Shown here one piece after another: positions 6,697-13,939 of a DNA stretch of 14,207 bases (the stretch's first letter is position 1; each line of letters starts with the position of its first letter). This DNA comes from JAXGVG01 sp040773965 (GTDB lineage Bacteria; Pseudomonadota; Alphaproteobacteria; UBA9219). The position numbers were made by a program, and so were the translations under genes. Location: the NCBI GenBank assembly GCA_040773965.1, contig JAXGVG010000036.1:1-14207 (forward strand), in the 5' to 3' direction. The notes under the pieces were generated by a model that saw only the letters and a list, made by a program, of their open reading frames with translations, was not told where the DNA came from and did no database searches.

Positions 6697-8390
6697 TCAA
6701 TTTGTCCATGGCCGAACCGGATAATCTTCTCCATCCACGCATTTCCGTGGTTGGCGTCGGTGGCGCCGGTGGAAACGCCATTAACAACATGATCCGCTCG
6801 AATCTGGAAGGCTGCGACTTTATCGCGGCCAACACGGATTCGCAGGCGCTTGCGCAATCGCTTGCCGCGCGCAAAATCCAGCTTGGCGTGAACCTTTCGC
6901 GTGGCCTCGGCGCGGGATCGAAACCCGAAGTCGGCCGCGCCGCCGCAGAAGAACAGCTTCCCGACATCCTCGCGCTTCTCGAAGGTTCCGACATGCTTTT
7001 CGTCACCGCCGGCATGGGCGGCGGCACGGGCACGGGCGCCGCGCCGGTCATCGCCCGCGCCGCTCGCGAAAGCGGAATCCTGACCGTCGGCGTCGTCACG
7101 AAGCCTTTCCATTTCGAAGGCAGCCATCGCATGCGTCAGGCCGAAGGCGGCATCGCCGAGCTTCAGCAATACGTCGATACCCTCATCGTCATCCCGAACC
7201 AGAACCTCTTCCGCATCGCGAACGAGCGCACGACGTTCGCCGAAGCTTTCCGCCTGGCGGATGAAGTGCTGCATTCGGGCGTGCGCGGCATCACCGATCT
7301 TATGGTCATGCCCGGCTTCATGAATCTCGACTTCGCCGACGTGAAAACGGTCATGGGCGAAATGGGCAAGGCCATGATGGGTACCGGCGAATCCGAAGGC
7401 GACAACCGTGCCATCCGCGCCGCCGAAGCCGCCATCTCCAACCCGCTGCTCGACGACATCTCGATGAAAGGCGCGAGGGGTGTGCTTATCAATATCACGG
7501 GCGGTCTCGATATGACCCTGTTCGAGGTCGATCAGGCCGCAAACCGCATCCGCGAGGAAGTCGATCCCGAGGCCCAGATCAAGGTCGGCTCGACTTTAGG
7601 CGAAGCGCTCGAGGGACGCATCCGCGTTTCCGTCATCGCCACGGGTATCGACGCCGCGCTGGCCGAACAGCAAAAACAACGCTCAACGACCACATCGGCG
7701 CAAGCCCCTGTTCGCATTGTCACCGAACCGCCGCGCCGCGCCGCCGTCGCCACGGCGCCGAAAGCCCCGGCCGCGCCTCCGCAACAGGCCGCTCCGGCAG
7801 CCGCCGCGCCACAGCCGCAGCAAAGCGTCAACATCTCGACCTCTTACTTCGCCATGCCGACGGCGGTAACGCCGCAGATAGTGGCCCAGCAGCAAGCGGC
7901 CGCTGAAGAACCCGAAGCGCCCATCGAGGTCGCGCCCGTCGCCGAAGAAAGCCCGAAACCGGCTCCGGCCACGGTCGCGCGCCAGCCCGAGAAACAGGCA
8001 TCGGCGCCCGCGTCCTATACCTCTCCGCGCGCCACGGTTACGCAATCGCCGCTCCGCCAGCCCGTGCAGCGCACGATCCCGCCCGCTGCCACGCAGCGAA
8101 GCGATAACGCGCGTGGAGAAGGCGATATGCGGGTTACCCAGCTGACAACCGCCCCGGCGGCCGCATCCACGCATATCAACCATCGCTCTCAATCGCTGTT
8201 CCAGCGAATCACAGGCTTTGGGATGGTGCGGCCTTCCTCCGCGCGCGAGGCCGAGGAAGCCGAGATGGAGGTCATTGAGGCGGCCCAGGCGCGCCTGAGC
8301 GTCGATCCTGCCGACCGCCCTGCCATCTCCGGCGAGTCACAAGACATGCTTGACATACCCGCATTCCTTCGGCGGCAGACGAACCACTAA
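6693..8390 (+). CDS. ftsZ: Cell division GTPase FtsZ
   Basis: FtsZ polymerises into the Z ring at midcell and recruits the divisome. The 565-residue product has GVGGAGGNAINNM (21-33), the tubulin signature GMGGGTGTG (107-115), and the T7 loop NLDFADV (211-217) with catalytic D213 and D216, followed by the usual C-terminal subdomain. After about residue 325 comes a long, low-complexity linker of roughly 230 residues rich in Ala, Pro and Gln. The protein ends in the conserved tail DIPAFLRRQ, which binds FtsA and other tethers. A long linker is common in alphaproteobacterial FtsZ. AGGAGG fixes the start at 6693. ftsQ and ftsA, which usually precede ftsZ, are not here, so the division cluster is split. 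A strong terminator follows. Confidence 0.98.
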   Translation: MINLSMAEPDNLLHPRISVVGVGGAGGNAINNMIRSNLEGCDFIAANTDSQALAQSLAARKIQLGVNLSRGLGAGSKPEVGRAAAEEQLPDILALLEGSDMLFVTAGMGGGTGTGAAPVIARAARESGILTVGVVTKPFHFEGSHRMRQAEGGIAELQQYVDTLIVIPNQNLFRIANERTTFAEAFRLADEVLHSGVRGITDLMVMPGFMNLDFADVKTVMGEMGKAMMGTGESEGDNRAIRAAEAAISNPLLDDISMKGARGVLINITGGLDMTLFEVDQAANRIREEVDPEAQIKVGSTLGEALEGRIRVSVIATGIDAALAEQQKQRSTTTSAQAPVRIVTEPPRRAAVATAPKAPAAPPQQAAPAAAAPQPQQSVNISTSYFAMPTAVTPQIVAQQQAAAEEPEAPIEVAPVAEESPKPAPATVARQPEKQASAPASYTSPRATVTQSPLRQPVQRTIPPAATQRSDNARGEGDMRVTQLTTAPAAASTHINHRSQSLFQRITGFGMVRPSSAREAEEAEMEVIEAAQARLSVDPADRPAISGESQDMLDIPAFLRRQTNH

Positions 8391-8410
8391 TAATCATCAG
8401 AATCGTTACG

Positions 8411-8450
8411 AAAGAGAGCGCGTCTCAGGCCGCTCTCTTTTTCTTTTTTT
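8411..8450 (+). terminator. Rho-independent terminator after ftsZ
   Basis: A perfect 10-bp stem, AAAGAGAGCG (8411-8420) paired with CGCTCTCTTT (8431-8440), has a 10-base loop and a following T-rich run to 8450. It starts 20 bases after the ftsZ stop, so most ftsZ transcripts should end here and lpxC needs its own promoter. Confidence 0.92.
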
Positions 8451-8501
8451 ATCAATCGCTTGCTAATGTAACAAAGCGTAACCACTCTTGAATTTCTTTT
8501 A

Positions 8502-8512
8502 TTAACCCTAAG
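8502..8512 (+). promoter_or_regulatory. TTAACCCTAAG motif upstream of lpxC
   Basis: This 11-mer lies 41 bases before the lpxC ATG. Its last nine bases, AACCCTAAG, recur in the loop of the inverted repeat upstream of carD (9506-9514). A shared regulator is possible but unproven; the match is short. Confidence 0.25.
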
Positions 8513-8553
8513 GAATACAAAAGCTAAGTCTTTGATTCGAAAGAAAAGCGTTT

Positions 8554-9468
8554 ATGTGCCCCTTTGACCATTCTCCCATGACGAAAATCGGCGTTGCCAC
8601 TGGCTCAAGCGTTGCTACCGCCCAGCGCACGTTGAGCGGCGCCGTACAATGCACGGGTATCGGCGTTCACTCCGGCGAAAAGGTCACTATGCGCCTTTTG
8701 CCCGCCGAACCGGACACCGGCATCGTTTTTATCCGCACGGACCTTATGAACGGAGCCCGTTCGATCCACGCGCGCTGGGATCATGTCGTCGATACGCAGC
8801 TTTGCACCGTCGTCGGCAACGAACACGGCGGCAAGGTTGCCACGATCGAACATCTTATGGCCGCGCTGCGCGCCGCCGACGTCGATAACGTGACGATTGA
8901 AATCGACGGGCCGGAAGTTCCCGTTATGGACGGCAGCTCGGACGCTTTCGTTTTCCTCATCGAAATGGCAGACGTCGCGGAACAGAACGCTCCGCGCCGC
9001 GATATCGTCGTTCTCAAACCCGTCGAAGTGGAATGCAACGGCAAACGCGCCAAAATCGCGCCGGCCGACGTCAGCAGATTCAGCTTTGACATCAAGTTCG
9101 ATCAAAAGCTGATCCGTCACCAGCATTACGATTTTGTCCTGACTCCCGGCGGATTTAAAAAGGAAATCGGTCGTGCGCGCACCTTCGGCTTTTACGAGGA
9201 GATCGATCATTTGCAACGTCTCGGTTTTGCACGCGGCGGTTCGCTTCGCAACGCGATCGTCATCAAGGGCGACGCCGTGTTGAACGAGGACGGCCTTCGT
9301 TTCGATGACGAGTTCGTACGCCACAAAGTCCTCGACGCCATCGGCGACCTCGCGCTGGCCGGAGCCCCTGTGCACGGACACTTCGAAGGCAGCTGCTCGG
9401 GCCATGCCCTTAACAACAAGTTGTTGAGAGCTCTCTTCGCCGACCCTACATCTTGGCGCTTTGCCTGA
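8554..9468 (+). CDS. lpxC: UDP-3-O-acyl-N-acetylglucosamine deacetylase LpxC
   Basis: LpxC is the zinc enzyme for the committed step of lipid A synthesis, removing acetate from UDP-3-O-acyl-GlcNAc in the cytosol. The 304-residue sequence begins the fold with QRTLSGAVQCTGIGVHSGE and has IEHLMAALRA (E99, H100), RHKVLDAIGDL (H257, D261) and GHALNNKLL (H284). These are the zinc ligands and catalytic residues. MDGSS (125-129) and GRARTFGF (206-213) are also typical. Length is normal. ATG 8554 is used; a second ATG at 8578 is in frame and neither has a strong ribosome site, so eight residues at the start are uncertain. ftsZ-lpxC order is the usual one, but a terminator separates the two here. Confidence 0.97.
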   Translation: MCPFDHSPMTKIGVATGSSVATAQRTLSGAVQCTGIGVHSGEKVTMRLLPAEPDTGIVFIRTDLMNGARSIHARWDHVVDTQLCTVVGNEHGGKVATIEHLMAALRAADVDNVTIEIDGPEVPVMDGSSDAFVFLIEMADVAEQNAPRRDIVVLKPVEVECNGKRAKIAPADVSRFSFDIKFDQKLIRHQHYDFVLTPGGFKKEIGRARTFGFYEEIDHLQRLGFARGGSLRNAIVIKGDAVLNEDGLRFDDEFVRHKVLDAIGDLALAGAPVHGHFEGSCSGHALNNKLLRALFADPTSWRFA

Positions 9469-9495
9469 GACTCAACGCGAAATAATATTTCAGTT

Positions 9496-9524
9496 GTTAA
9501 CCATAAACCCTAAGCATGGTTAAC
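9496..9524 (+). promoter_or_regulatory. Inverted repeat of TTAACCAT, possible CtrA-type site
   Basis: GTTAACCAT (9496-9504) and ATGGTTAAC (9516-9524) are perfect 9-bp arms around an 11-base spacer. TTAACCAT is the half-site form known for the CtrA cell-cycle regulator, but canonical full sites are direct TTAA-N7-TTAA. The inverted layout could instead bind another dimer, or form a weak hairpin at the end of lpxC without a T run. Confidence 0.45.
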
Positions 9525-9592
9525 AGAACCTCGATTCGAAGAATTGTATGTTATTGATTTTGCTTAGAAAACAATTACGCTGCGTGAAAGTT

Positions 9593-9621
9593 TTGTAATA
9601 TTCCCTAATAAATGGTATATA
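9593..9621 (+). promoter_or_regulatory. Sigma-70-like promoter upstream of carD
   Basis: TTGTAA (9593-9598) and TATATA (9616-9621) are spaced by exactly 17 bp. Transcription would start near 9628, about 200 bases before the carD ATG, giving a long structured leader or a separate RNA. Confidence 0.6.
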
Positions 9622-9627
9622 CTTACT

Positions 9628-9760
9628 TATGTCAGGCAGGCGACCTTGGCAATAAGTGGCGGGCGAAAGCCAGTCATTTCCCTTTCGCAACAAACCTTTG
9701 AGCGCGTCAGCAGCTAAGGCGCGGCAGGGCGTCTTGTAAGGAGAAAGGGACCCACTTTTT
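9628..9760 (+). ncRNA. Candidate structured RNA or carD leader
   Basis: Starting at the predicted transcription start, the sequence can form an outer helix AAGTGG/CCACTT (9654-9659 with 9752-9757) that is followed by a T5 run. Inside lie a GGC-GAAA-GCC tetraloop hairpin (9662-9671) and an 8-bp helix TCCCTTTC/GAAAGGGA (9679-9686 with 9743-9750). The nested order and the T run fit a small RNA of about 130 bases with its own weak terminator. It is also compatible with a long 5' leader of carD. I considered 6S RNA and SRP RNA but could not match either. Pairings were found by eye. Confidence 0.35.
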
Positions 9761-9831
9761 GTCACGATTGTCTGTTAAGCAATCTCGTTCCGGTGCGTAA
9801 CCGTTTTTTCTTCAGCGGGGGTTCAATCAAC

Positions 9832-10347
9832 ATGGCAGAAAAGTTGGAATTCAAAAAAGGCGATTTCGTCGTATATCCGGCGCATGGCGTGGGGCGCGTT
9901 GAAGGCGTTGACAGCTACGCTGTCTCGGGCCAAAGCGTTTCACTGTATTCGATCATGTTCGAGCAGGATCGCATGCGCCTCAAGGTTCCCGTCAGCAAGG
10001 CGAAGACGTCGGGTCTCCGACGCTTGAGCTCGCGCGACCGCATCAAGGAAGCGCTGTCGACGCTTCAAGGCAAATCGAAGATCCGCCGCGTGATGTGGAG
10101 CCGCCGTGCGCAGGAATATGAATCAAAGATCAATTCGGGCGATCCGGTCTCCATCGCCGAGGTTGTGCGCGATCTGCATCGCGGCGTCGACCAGCCGGAG
10201 CATTCGTACAGCGAACGCCAGATTTATCAGGCGGCGCTGGAACGTCTGGCGCGTGAGCTGGCCGCGGTCGAAAAGATCGACCAGACAAAGGCTACGCTGA
10301 AGCTGGAAGGCGTGCTCACCAAAGAGCGCGAGAAGCGGGCCGCGTAA
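9832..10347 (+). CDS. CarD/CdnL-family RNA polymerase-binding regulator
   Basis: This 171-residue cytosolic protein begins with EFKKGDFVVYPAHGVGRVEGV, the Tudor-like RNA-polymerase-interaction domain of the CarD_CdnL_TRCF family. A helical C-terminal domain with RRAQEYESKINSGDPVSIAEVVRDL and QIYQAALERLARELA follows. Members bind the RNA polymerase beta subunit and stabilise open complexes at rRNA and growth-related promoters. In Caulobacter, CdnL is needed for normal growth and division. ATG 9832 is chosen because MAEKLEF is where the family begins; an upstream in-frame GTG at 9793 would add 13 unrelated residues. A terminator follows, so the gene appears to be a single transcription unit with a long leader. 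Confidence 0.95.
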   Translation: MAEKLEFKKGDFVVYPAHGVGRVEGVDSYAVSGQSVSLYSIMFEQDRMRLKVPVSKAKTSGLRRLSSRDRIKEALSTLQGKSKIRRVMWSRRAQEYESKINSGDPVSIAEVVRDLHRGVDQPEHSYSERQIYQAALERLARELAAVEKIDQTKATLKLEGVLTKEREKRAA

Positions 10348-10350
10348 TTC

Positions 10351-10358
10351 TTAACCAT
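10351..10358 (+). promoter_or_regulatory. Further TTAACCAT copy just after carD
   Basis: An exact TTAACCAT begins three bases after the carD stop. It is the third copy of this octamer around carD, counting both strands. A single half-site may be chance. Confidence 0.2.
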
Positions 10359-10371
10359 AGCCGTCAATAAA

Positions 10372-10602
10372 CTACCGGGCGGGGGCAACCCCGCCTTTTT
10401 TTTCGCCGATGCCCTTGAAGGCGCTTTGCCCACCGCTCTCGTCCCGGTACGGTTTGGCGACACGCAAAAACGATCCCGGAAAAACCTCGTATTTCGCAAT
10501 GACGGAATCGACGAAGCCGCTGTTCTTCATCTCCTCAAGCGAGGTGTCGATCAAACGGGTTTCTGTTTTGTTCCGCTTTCCTGTCCCTAGCAAGCCAATC
10601 AA
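10372..10602 (-). pseudogene. Possible C-terminal fragment of a family 3 solute-binding protein
   Basis: A 76-codon frame with TTG at 10602 and a stop codon just upstream reads LIDTSLEEMKNSGFVDSVIAKYEVFPG. This looks like the last helices of a periplasmic amino-acid-type binding protein (a short helix pair before the C-terminus). No signal peptide or N-terminal lobe is present upstream, so it would be a truncated remnant. Its 3' end runs through the carD terminator, giving a Lys/Gly-rich tail. The identification is tentative; a small unknown protein or a chance frame remains possible. The rest of 10348-10702 holds the carD terminator and nothing else recognised. Confidence 0.35.
10378..10403 (+). 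terminator. Rho-independent terminator after carD
   Basis: GGCGGGG (10378-10384) pairs with CCCCGCC (10389-10395) around a GCAA loop, followed by T8 (10396-10403). It is a textbook intrinsic terminator 30 bases past the carD stop. The minus-strand fragment at 10372-10602 reads through it. Confidence 0.95.
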
Positions 10603-10702
10603 TCCTCATGTATAACTAACTGTGGGTATCTTGTCACAAGCGCCTACAAAATGTTGCGTCATGGGTGATTCGTGTGTCATTGAGGGGACAGAGGTTCTTG
10701 CC

Positions 10703-11641
10703 ATGCTATCCAACAGCGAAAAATTCGTCGATCTGGGCACACCGCGCCGCGTATGGGCCGTCGCCGCCATCCATGGCGACTGCGACAGGCTGATGACGCT
10801 TCACGACCATCTGGCGGCGCGATTCGCGGTCAACGACCGCCTTGTTTACCTCGGCAATTACCTCGGCGCCGGGGCGCGCGACAACACGGCCGTTCTGGAC
10901 GAATTGCTCGCCTTTCGCGCCGCGCTTCTCGCCAAGCCCGGCATGGAACCCGGCGATATTGTCTATCTTCGCGGTCCTGCCGAGGAATCGTGGCAACGCC
11001 TGCTGCGTTTGCAGTTCGCGCCCGTTCCCGCGCATACACTTGAAAAATATCTTGAAGCCGGGGTCGAAGCCTATCTGCGACTCTATGGCATCAGCCTGAG
11101 CGACACCAAGGCCATCGCACGCGCCGATAGCGTCACCATCACGCGCTGGACAAACCAGCTTCGTGTCACGCAGCGTCTCGCTCCCGGCCACGAGCCCTTC
11201 ATGAACGGCATGCGCCGCGCAGCCATTACAAGGCCGCCCCAATCCGGCGCGCAGCGCCTGTTGTTCGTCCCGGCAAGCTTCGACTCGGGGAGATCGCTTG
11301 AAGATCAAGCGGACGCGCTTTGGTTCGGCACCAATCCTTTTCACATCCCCGAACGAAGCCAACCCCTGTACAGCCGCATCGTTCGCGGCCTCGATACGGC
11401 TCGCGGCGGAGTCCAGACGGAAGGCGCGGCCGTGACGCTGGACGGCGGATGTGGCCGAGGCGGACCGCTCGTTTGCGGCTGTTTCGACGCCTTCGGCAAG
11501 CTGGCTGAAATTATCGCCGTCGGCGGCCAGGGCGCGGTCGAATCCATGCCTTACGACAAGGAGGATCGCGCACAAACGCCCCATATCGAGCCACGCCCCG
11601 TTTCCGATTACTGGACGGGCCAAATGGCGGCATCGGCATAG
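10703..11641 (+). CDS. Degenerate PPP-type metallophosphoesterase homologue
   Basis: The N-terminal 100 residues follow the calcineurin-like phosphatase layout. VWAVAAIHGDCDRL (17-30) stands for GDxHG, DRLVYLGNYLGAGARDN (45-61) for GDxxDRG, and VYLRGPAEESW for GNHE. The key ligands are altered: the first Asp is Ala, the bridging Asp is Asn (N52), and the Asn-His pair is lost. The protein probably no longer works as a metal phosphatase, or uses other residues. The remaining 200 residues are not recognised; no signal peptide or membrane segment is seen. The start at 10703 is supported by GAGG 8 bases upstream; in-frame codons back to 10622 look non-coding. It precedes pmbA by 66 bp in the same direction, so co-transcription is possible. 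Function unknown. Confidence 0.7.
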   Translation: MLSNSEKFVDLGTPRRVWAVAAIHGDCDRLMTLHDHLAARFAVNDRLVYLGNYLGAGARDNTAVLDELLAFRAALLAKPGMEPGDIVYLRGPAEESWQRLLRLQFAPVPAHTLEKYLEAGVEAYLRLYGISLSDTKAIARADSVTITRWTNQLRVTQRLAPGHEPFMNGMRRAAITRPPQSGAQRLLFVPASFDSGRSLEDQADALWFGTNPFHIPERSQPLYSRIVRGLDTARGGVQTEGAAVTLDGGCGRGGPLVCGCFDAFGKLAEIIAVGGQGAVESMPYDKEDRAQTPHIEPRPVSDYWTGQMAASA

Positions 11642-11707
11642 TTTTATTGCCGCACTCGACGCTTCCCGCCTTCTGGGCTATCACCATGTCCTTGTCTTGC
11701 AAGGTTT

Positions 11708-13081
11708 ATGGATATGCCAGGAAAAACACAGACGAATTCTTCGAACGTTTTTGACGCGCTGGACCAGCTTCACGATCTTGTCGGCAAGGCGTTGAAAGCC
11801 GGGGCGAGCGACGCCGATGCGGTTTTGGCGGATGCGACGGCCCTGTCCGTCAGCTGGCGAGGCGGAAAGCTGGAGTCCCTTGAACAGACGGAAACCGGCG
11901 ACCTTGGCTTGCGGGTTTTCATCGGCAAAAAGCAGGCGATCGTTTCCACAACCGACCGTCGCGAGGCGACATTGAACGAACTTGTCGAACGCGCCGTAGC
12001 GATGGCAAAAGCCGCGCCGGAAGATATTCATTGCGGACTGGCCGGGCCGGACGAAATCGCCAGGGATTGGCCCGTCCTTGAACTGGCCGACGATTGCACC
12101 GTCGATGCCCCCGCCCTGATCGCCCGGGCGCGCGAAGCCGAAGAAGCCGCGCTTTCCGTCAAAGGCGTCACGCAATGCGAAAGCACCGACGTTAGCGCCA
12201 GCCGGTCTACGGTCGTTCTGACCGCCAGCAACGGTTTCGCCGGGCACTACCGCCGCACGCATTACGGCGTCAGCGCCGCCGCGCTGGCCGGTGAAGGCCT
12301 GAATATGCAACAGGATTACGATTACAGTTACTGCGCCTTTCAATCGGACCTCCGGCAAGCCTCTGACGTTGGCCGCAAGGCGGGCGAGCGCGCCGTGGCC
12401 CATTTGGGCGGACGCAAGATGCCGACGGGTTCTTTCCCCGTCGTTTTCGATCCGCGCGAAGCCAGCAGCTTGCTGCATCATCTGGCCAGCGCCATATCCG
12501 GCGCGAGCGTCGCGCGCGGCACGAGCTTTTTGAAAGACTTTCTCGGCAAGGCCGTATTCCCCGGGACAGTCACGATCACCGACGATCCGTTCCGCGCGCG
12601 CGGGATTCGTTCGCACGCTTTCGACGGCGAAGGACTCCTGCCCGCCAGACATAAGATCGTCGACAAAGGCGTGTTGACGACGTGGCTTCTCGATTTGCGT
12701 TCGGCCCGCCAGCTCAAGATGAAAAGCACCGGCCACGCCAGCCGCGGCGCGGGCAGCGTTCCCGCGCCTTCGCCAAGCAATATGTATATTGAAGCCGGCG
12801 CGCTCAGTCCGCAGGAACTGATTAAGGATATCAAGCAGGGTTTTTACATCTCGGAGTTGATGGGCATGGGCGTCAACGGCGTGACGGGCGATTACAGCCG
12901 CGCCGCGCGCGGATTCTGGATCGAGAACGGCCACATCGCGTTTCCGGTCGACGAAATGACAATTGCCGGAAACCTTAAGGAGATGTTCCTTCACATGTCC
13001 CCGGCAAACGATCTGGAATTTCTTTATGGCCTCGACTCCCCGACGCTTCGCGTCGAAGGCATGACGGTAGCGGGAGTTTGA
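11708..13081 (+). CDS. pmbA: PmbA/TldE, partner subunit of the TldD/E metalloprotease
   Basis: This 457-residue protein (455 if ATG 11714 is used, which has better spacing to AAGG) matches PmbA (TldE), the non-catalytic partner of TldD. The TldD/E complex is a cytosolic protease that trims unfolded or modified peptides, including microcins, and affects gyrase-inhibitor toxicity. Landmarks are the N-terminal segment GKALKAGASDADAVL, VEDxx-like WRGGKLESLEQTETGDLGLRV, PVVFDPREASSLLHHL, IRSHAFDGEGL, STGHASRGAGSVPAPSPSNMY and the terminal LEFLYGLDSPTLRVEGM. It lacks HExxxH, as expected for the E subunit; tldD must be elsewhere. The lpxH-like gene begins 3 bases after its stop, with its ribosome site inside the pmbA end. 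Confidence 0.93.
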   Translation: MDMPGKTQTNSSNVFDALDQLHDLVGKALKAGASDADAVLADATALSVSWRGGKLESLEQTETGDLGLRVFIGKKQAIVSTTDRREATLNELVERAVAMAKAAPEDIHCGLAGPDEIARDWPVLELADDCTVDAPALIARAREAEEAALSVKGVTQCESTDVSASRSTVVLTASNGFAGHYRRTHYGVSAAALAGEGLNMQQDYDYSYCAFQSDLRQASDVGRKAGERAVAHLGGRKMPTGSFPVVFDPREASSLLHHLASAISGASVARGTSFLKDFLGKAVFPGTVTITDDPFRARGIRSHAFDGEGLLPARHKIVDKGVLTTWLLDLRSARQLKMKSTGHASRGAGSVPAPSPSNMYIEAGALSPQELIKDIKQGFYISELMGMGVNGVTGDYSRAARGFWIENGHIAFPVDEMTIAGNLKEMFLHMSPANDLEFLYGLDSPTLRVEGMTVAGV

Positions 13082-13084
13082 CAG

Positions 13085-13939
13085 ATGTCCGGCGGCAAAA
13101 ACCCGGGAACCGGTCCCTTGCCAACCGCGATGTTCCGGCGGGAATCGGACTCGCCGCCGAACGTCCTGCGTTTCCGCACGATCTGGATTTCGGATTTCCA
13201 TCTGGGCACGCCGGGATGCCAGGCCGACGCGCTCCTCGATTTTCTCAAATATACGGAATCCGATTATTTGTATCTTGTGGGCGATATCATCGACGGCTGG
13301 CAGCTTAAAAAACACTGGCACTGGCCGCAAGCGCACAACGACATTGTCCAGAAAGTGCTTCGCCGCGCCCGCAAAGGCTGCCGAATCTTTTACGTTCCCG
13401 GCAATCACGACGAAGCCGCGCGCGATTTTTGCGGCCTCTATTTCGGCGGCGTCCTTGTGAGCAACGAAGCCATCCACACCACCGCATCGGGGCAAAAACT
13501 TCTCGTTCTCCATGGCGACAGCTTCGACGCCGTCATGGTTTACGCCAAATGGCTCGCTATGCTGGGCGATACGGCCTATACGTTCGCCCTGAAGGTCAAT
13601 ACTCTTTTCAACACGATCCGCCGCAAGTTCGGCCTTTCCTACTGGTCGTTATCCGCGTTCCTCAAACGCAAGGTCAAGAAAGCCGTCGAATACATCGGCG
13701 TCTATGAAAGGTTTATCGCCGACGCGGCGCGGCGCTACCGCGTGGACGGAGTCGTGTGCGGCCATATTCACAGCGCCGAAATACGCATGATCGGCAACGC
13801 GCTTTATTGCAACGACGGCGACTGGGTCGAATCCTGCACCGCCCTTGTCGAGGACATGGACGGCGCGTTGCGCATTATCAATTGGGTGGAGGAGCGGGAA
13901 AAGCTTCCTGGGCTTGCGCCGCTATCGCCTGAATCATGA
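13085..13939 (+). CDS. LpxH-like UDP-2,3-diacylglucosamine diphosphatase family protein
   Basis: This is a 284-residue calcineurin-fold phosphoesterase of the COG2908 group. All metal motifs are present: ISDFHLG (D37, H39), VGDIIDGW (D67), PGNHDE (N107, H108), LHGD (H143) and GHIHS (H227, H229). LpxH cleaves UDP-2,3-diacylglucosamine to lipid X. Many alphaproteobacteria use the unrelated LpxI for that step, so this longer homologue may act on another pyrophosphate or phospholipid substrate. The first 30 residues are polar and poorly conserved. GGGAG lies 8 bases before ATG 13085, inside the end of pmbA. The stop overlaps the next ATG as ATGA, so the protein is probably made together with the glycosyltransferase that follows. 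Confidence 0.88.
   Translation: MSGGKNPGTGPLPTAMFRRESDSPPNVLRFRTIWISDFHLGTPGCQADALLDFLKYTESDYLYLVGDIIDGWQLKKHWHWPQAHNDIVQKVLRRARKGCRIFYVPGNHDEAARDFCGLYFGGVLVSNEAIHTTASGQKLLVLHGDSFDAVMVYAKWLAMLGDTAYTFALKVNTLFNTIRRKFGLSYWSLSAFLKRKVKKAVEYIGVYERFIADAARRYRVDGVVCGHIHSAEIRMIGNALYCNDGDWVESCTALVEDMDGALRIINWVEEREKLPGLAPLSPES

Larger units (their letters stand above)
9469..9831 (+). other. 363-bp spacer between lpxC and carD
   Basis: No credible protein gene is seen here. From left to right it holds a TTAACCAT inverted repeat (9496-9524), one GANTC at 9533, a sigma-70-like promoter (9593-9621), a region able to form nested helices (about 9628-9760), and the carD leader with GGGGG about 10 bases before the ATG at 9832. 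The first half is AT-rich and the second half GC-rich, fitting a promoter followed by a transcribed leader or small RNA. Confidence 0.6.

Noticed and set aside
8605..9405. A 266-codon minus-strand frame opposite lpxC
   Set aside because: lpxC is unambiguous on the plus strand; the antisense frame is a shadow.
9628..9760. 6S, SRP or RNase P RNA before carD
   Set aside because: The diagnostic conserved segments of SRP and RNase P RNA are absent and the 6S-like bubble could not be drawn convincingly, so only a generic structured RNA is claimed.
10622..10702. In-frame extension of the phosphatase-like protein
   Set aside because: A better ribosome site (GAGG) precedes ATG 10703, and the extra residues are Cys-rich and unlike the family start.
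10706..11623. A 305-codon minus-strand frame opposite the phosphatase-like gene
   Set aside because: No domain, no ribosome site, and codon shadowing from the plus-strand gene explains it.
11681..13513. A 610-codon open frame on the minus strand opposite pmbA and the LpxH-like gene
   Set aside because: The plus-strand genes have clear family motifs; the antisense translation is rich in Arg, Gly and Ala with no recognisable domain and is a shadow of GC-biased codon use.
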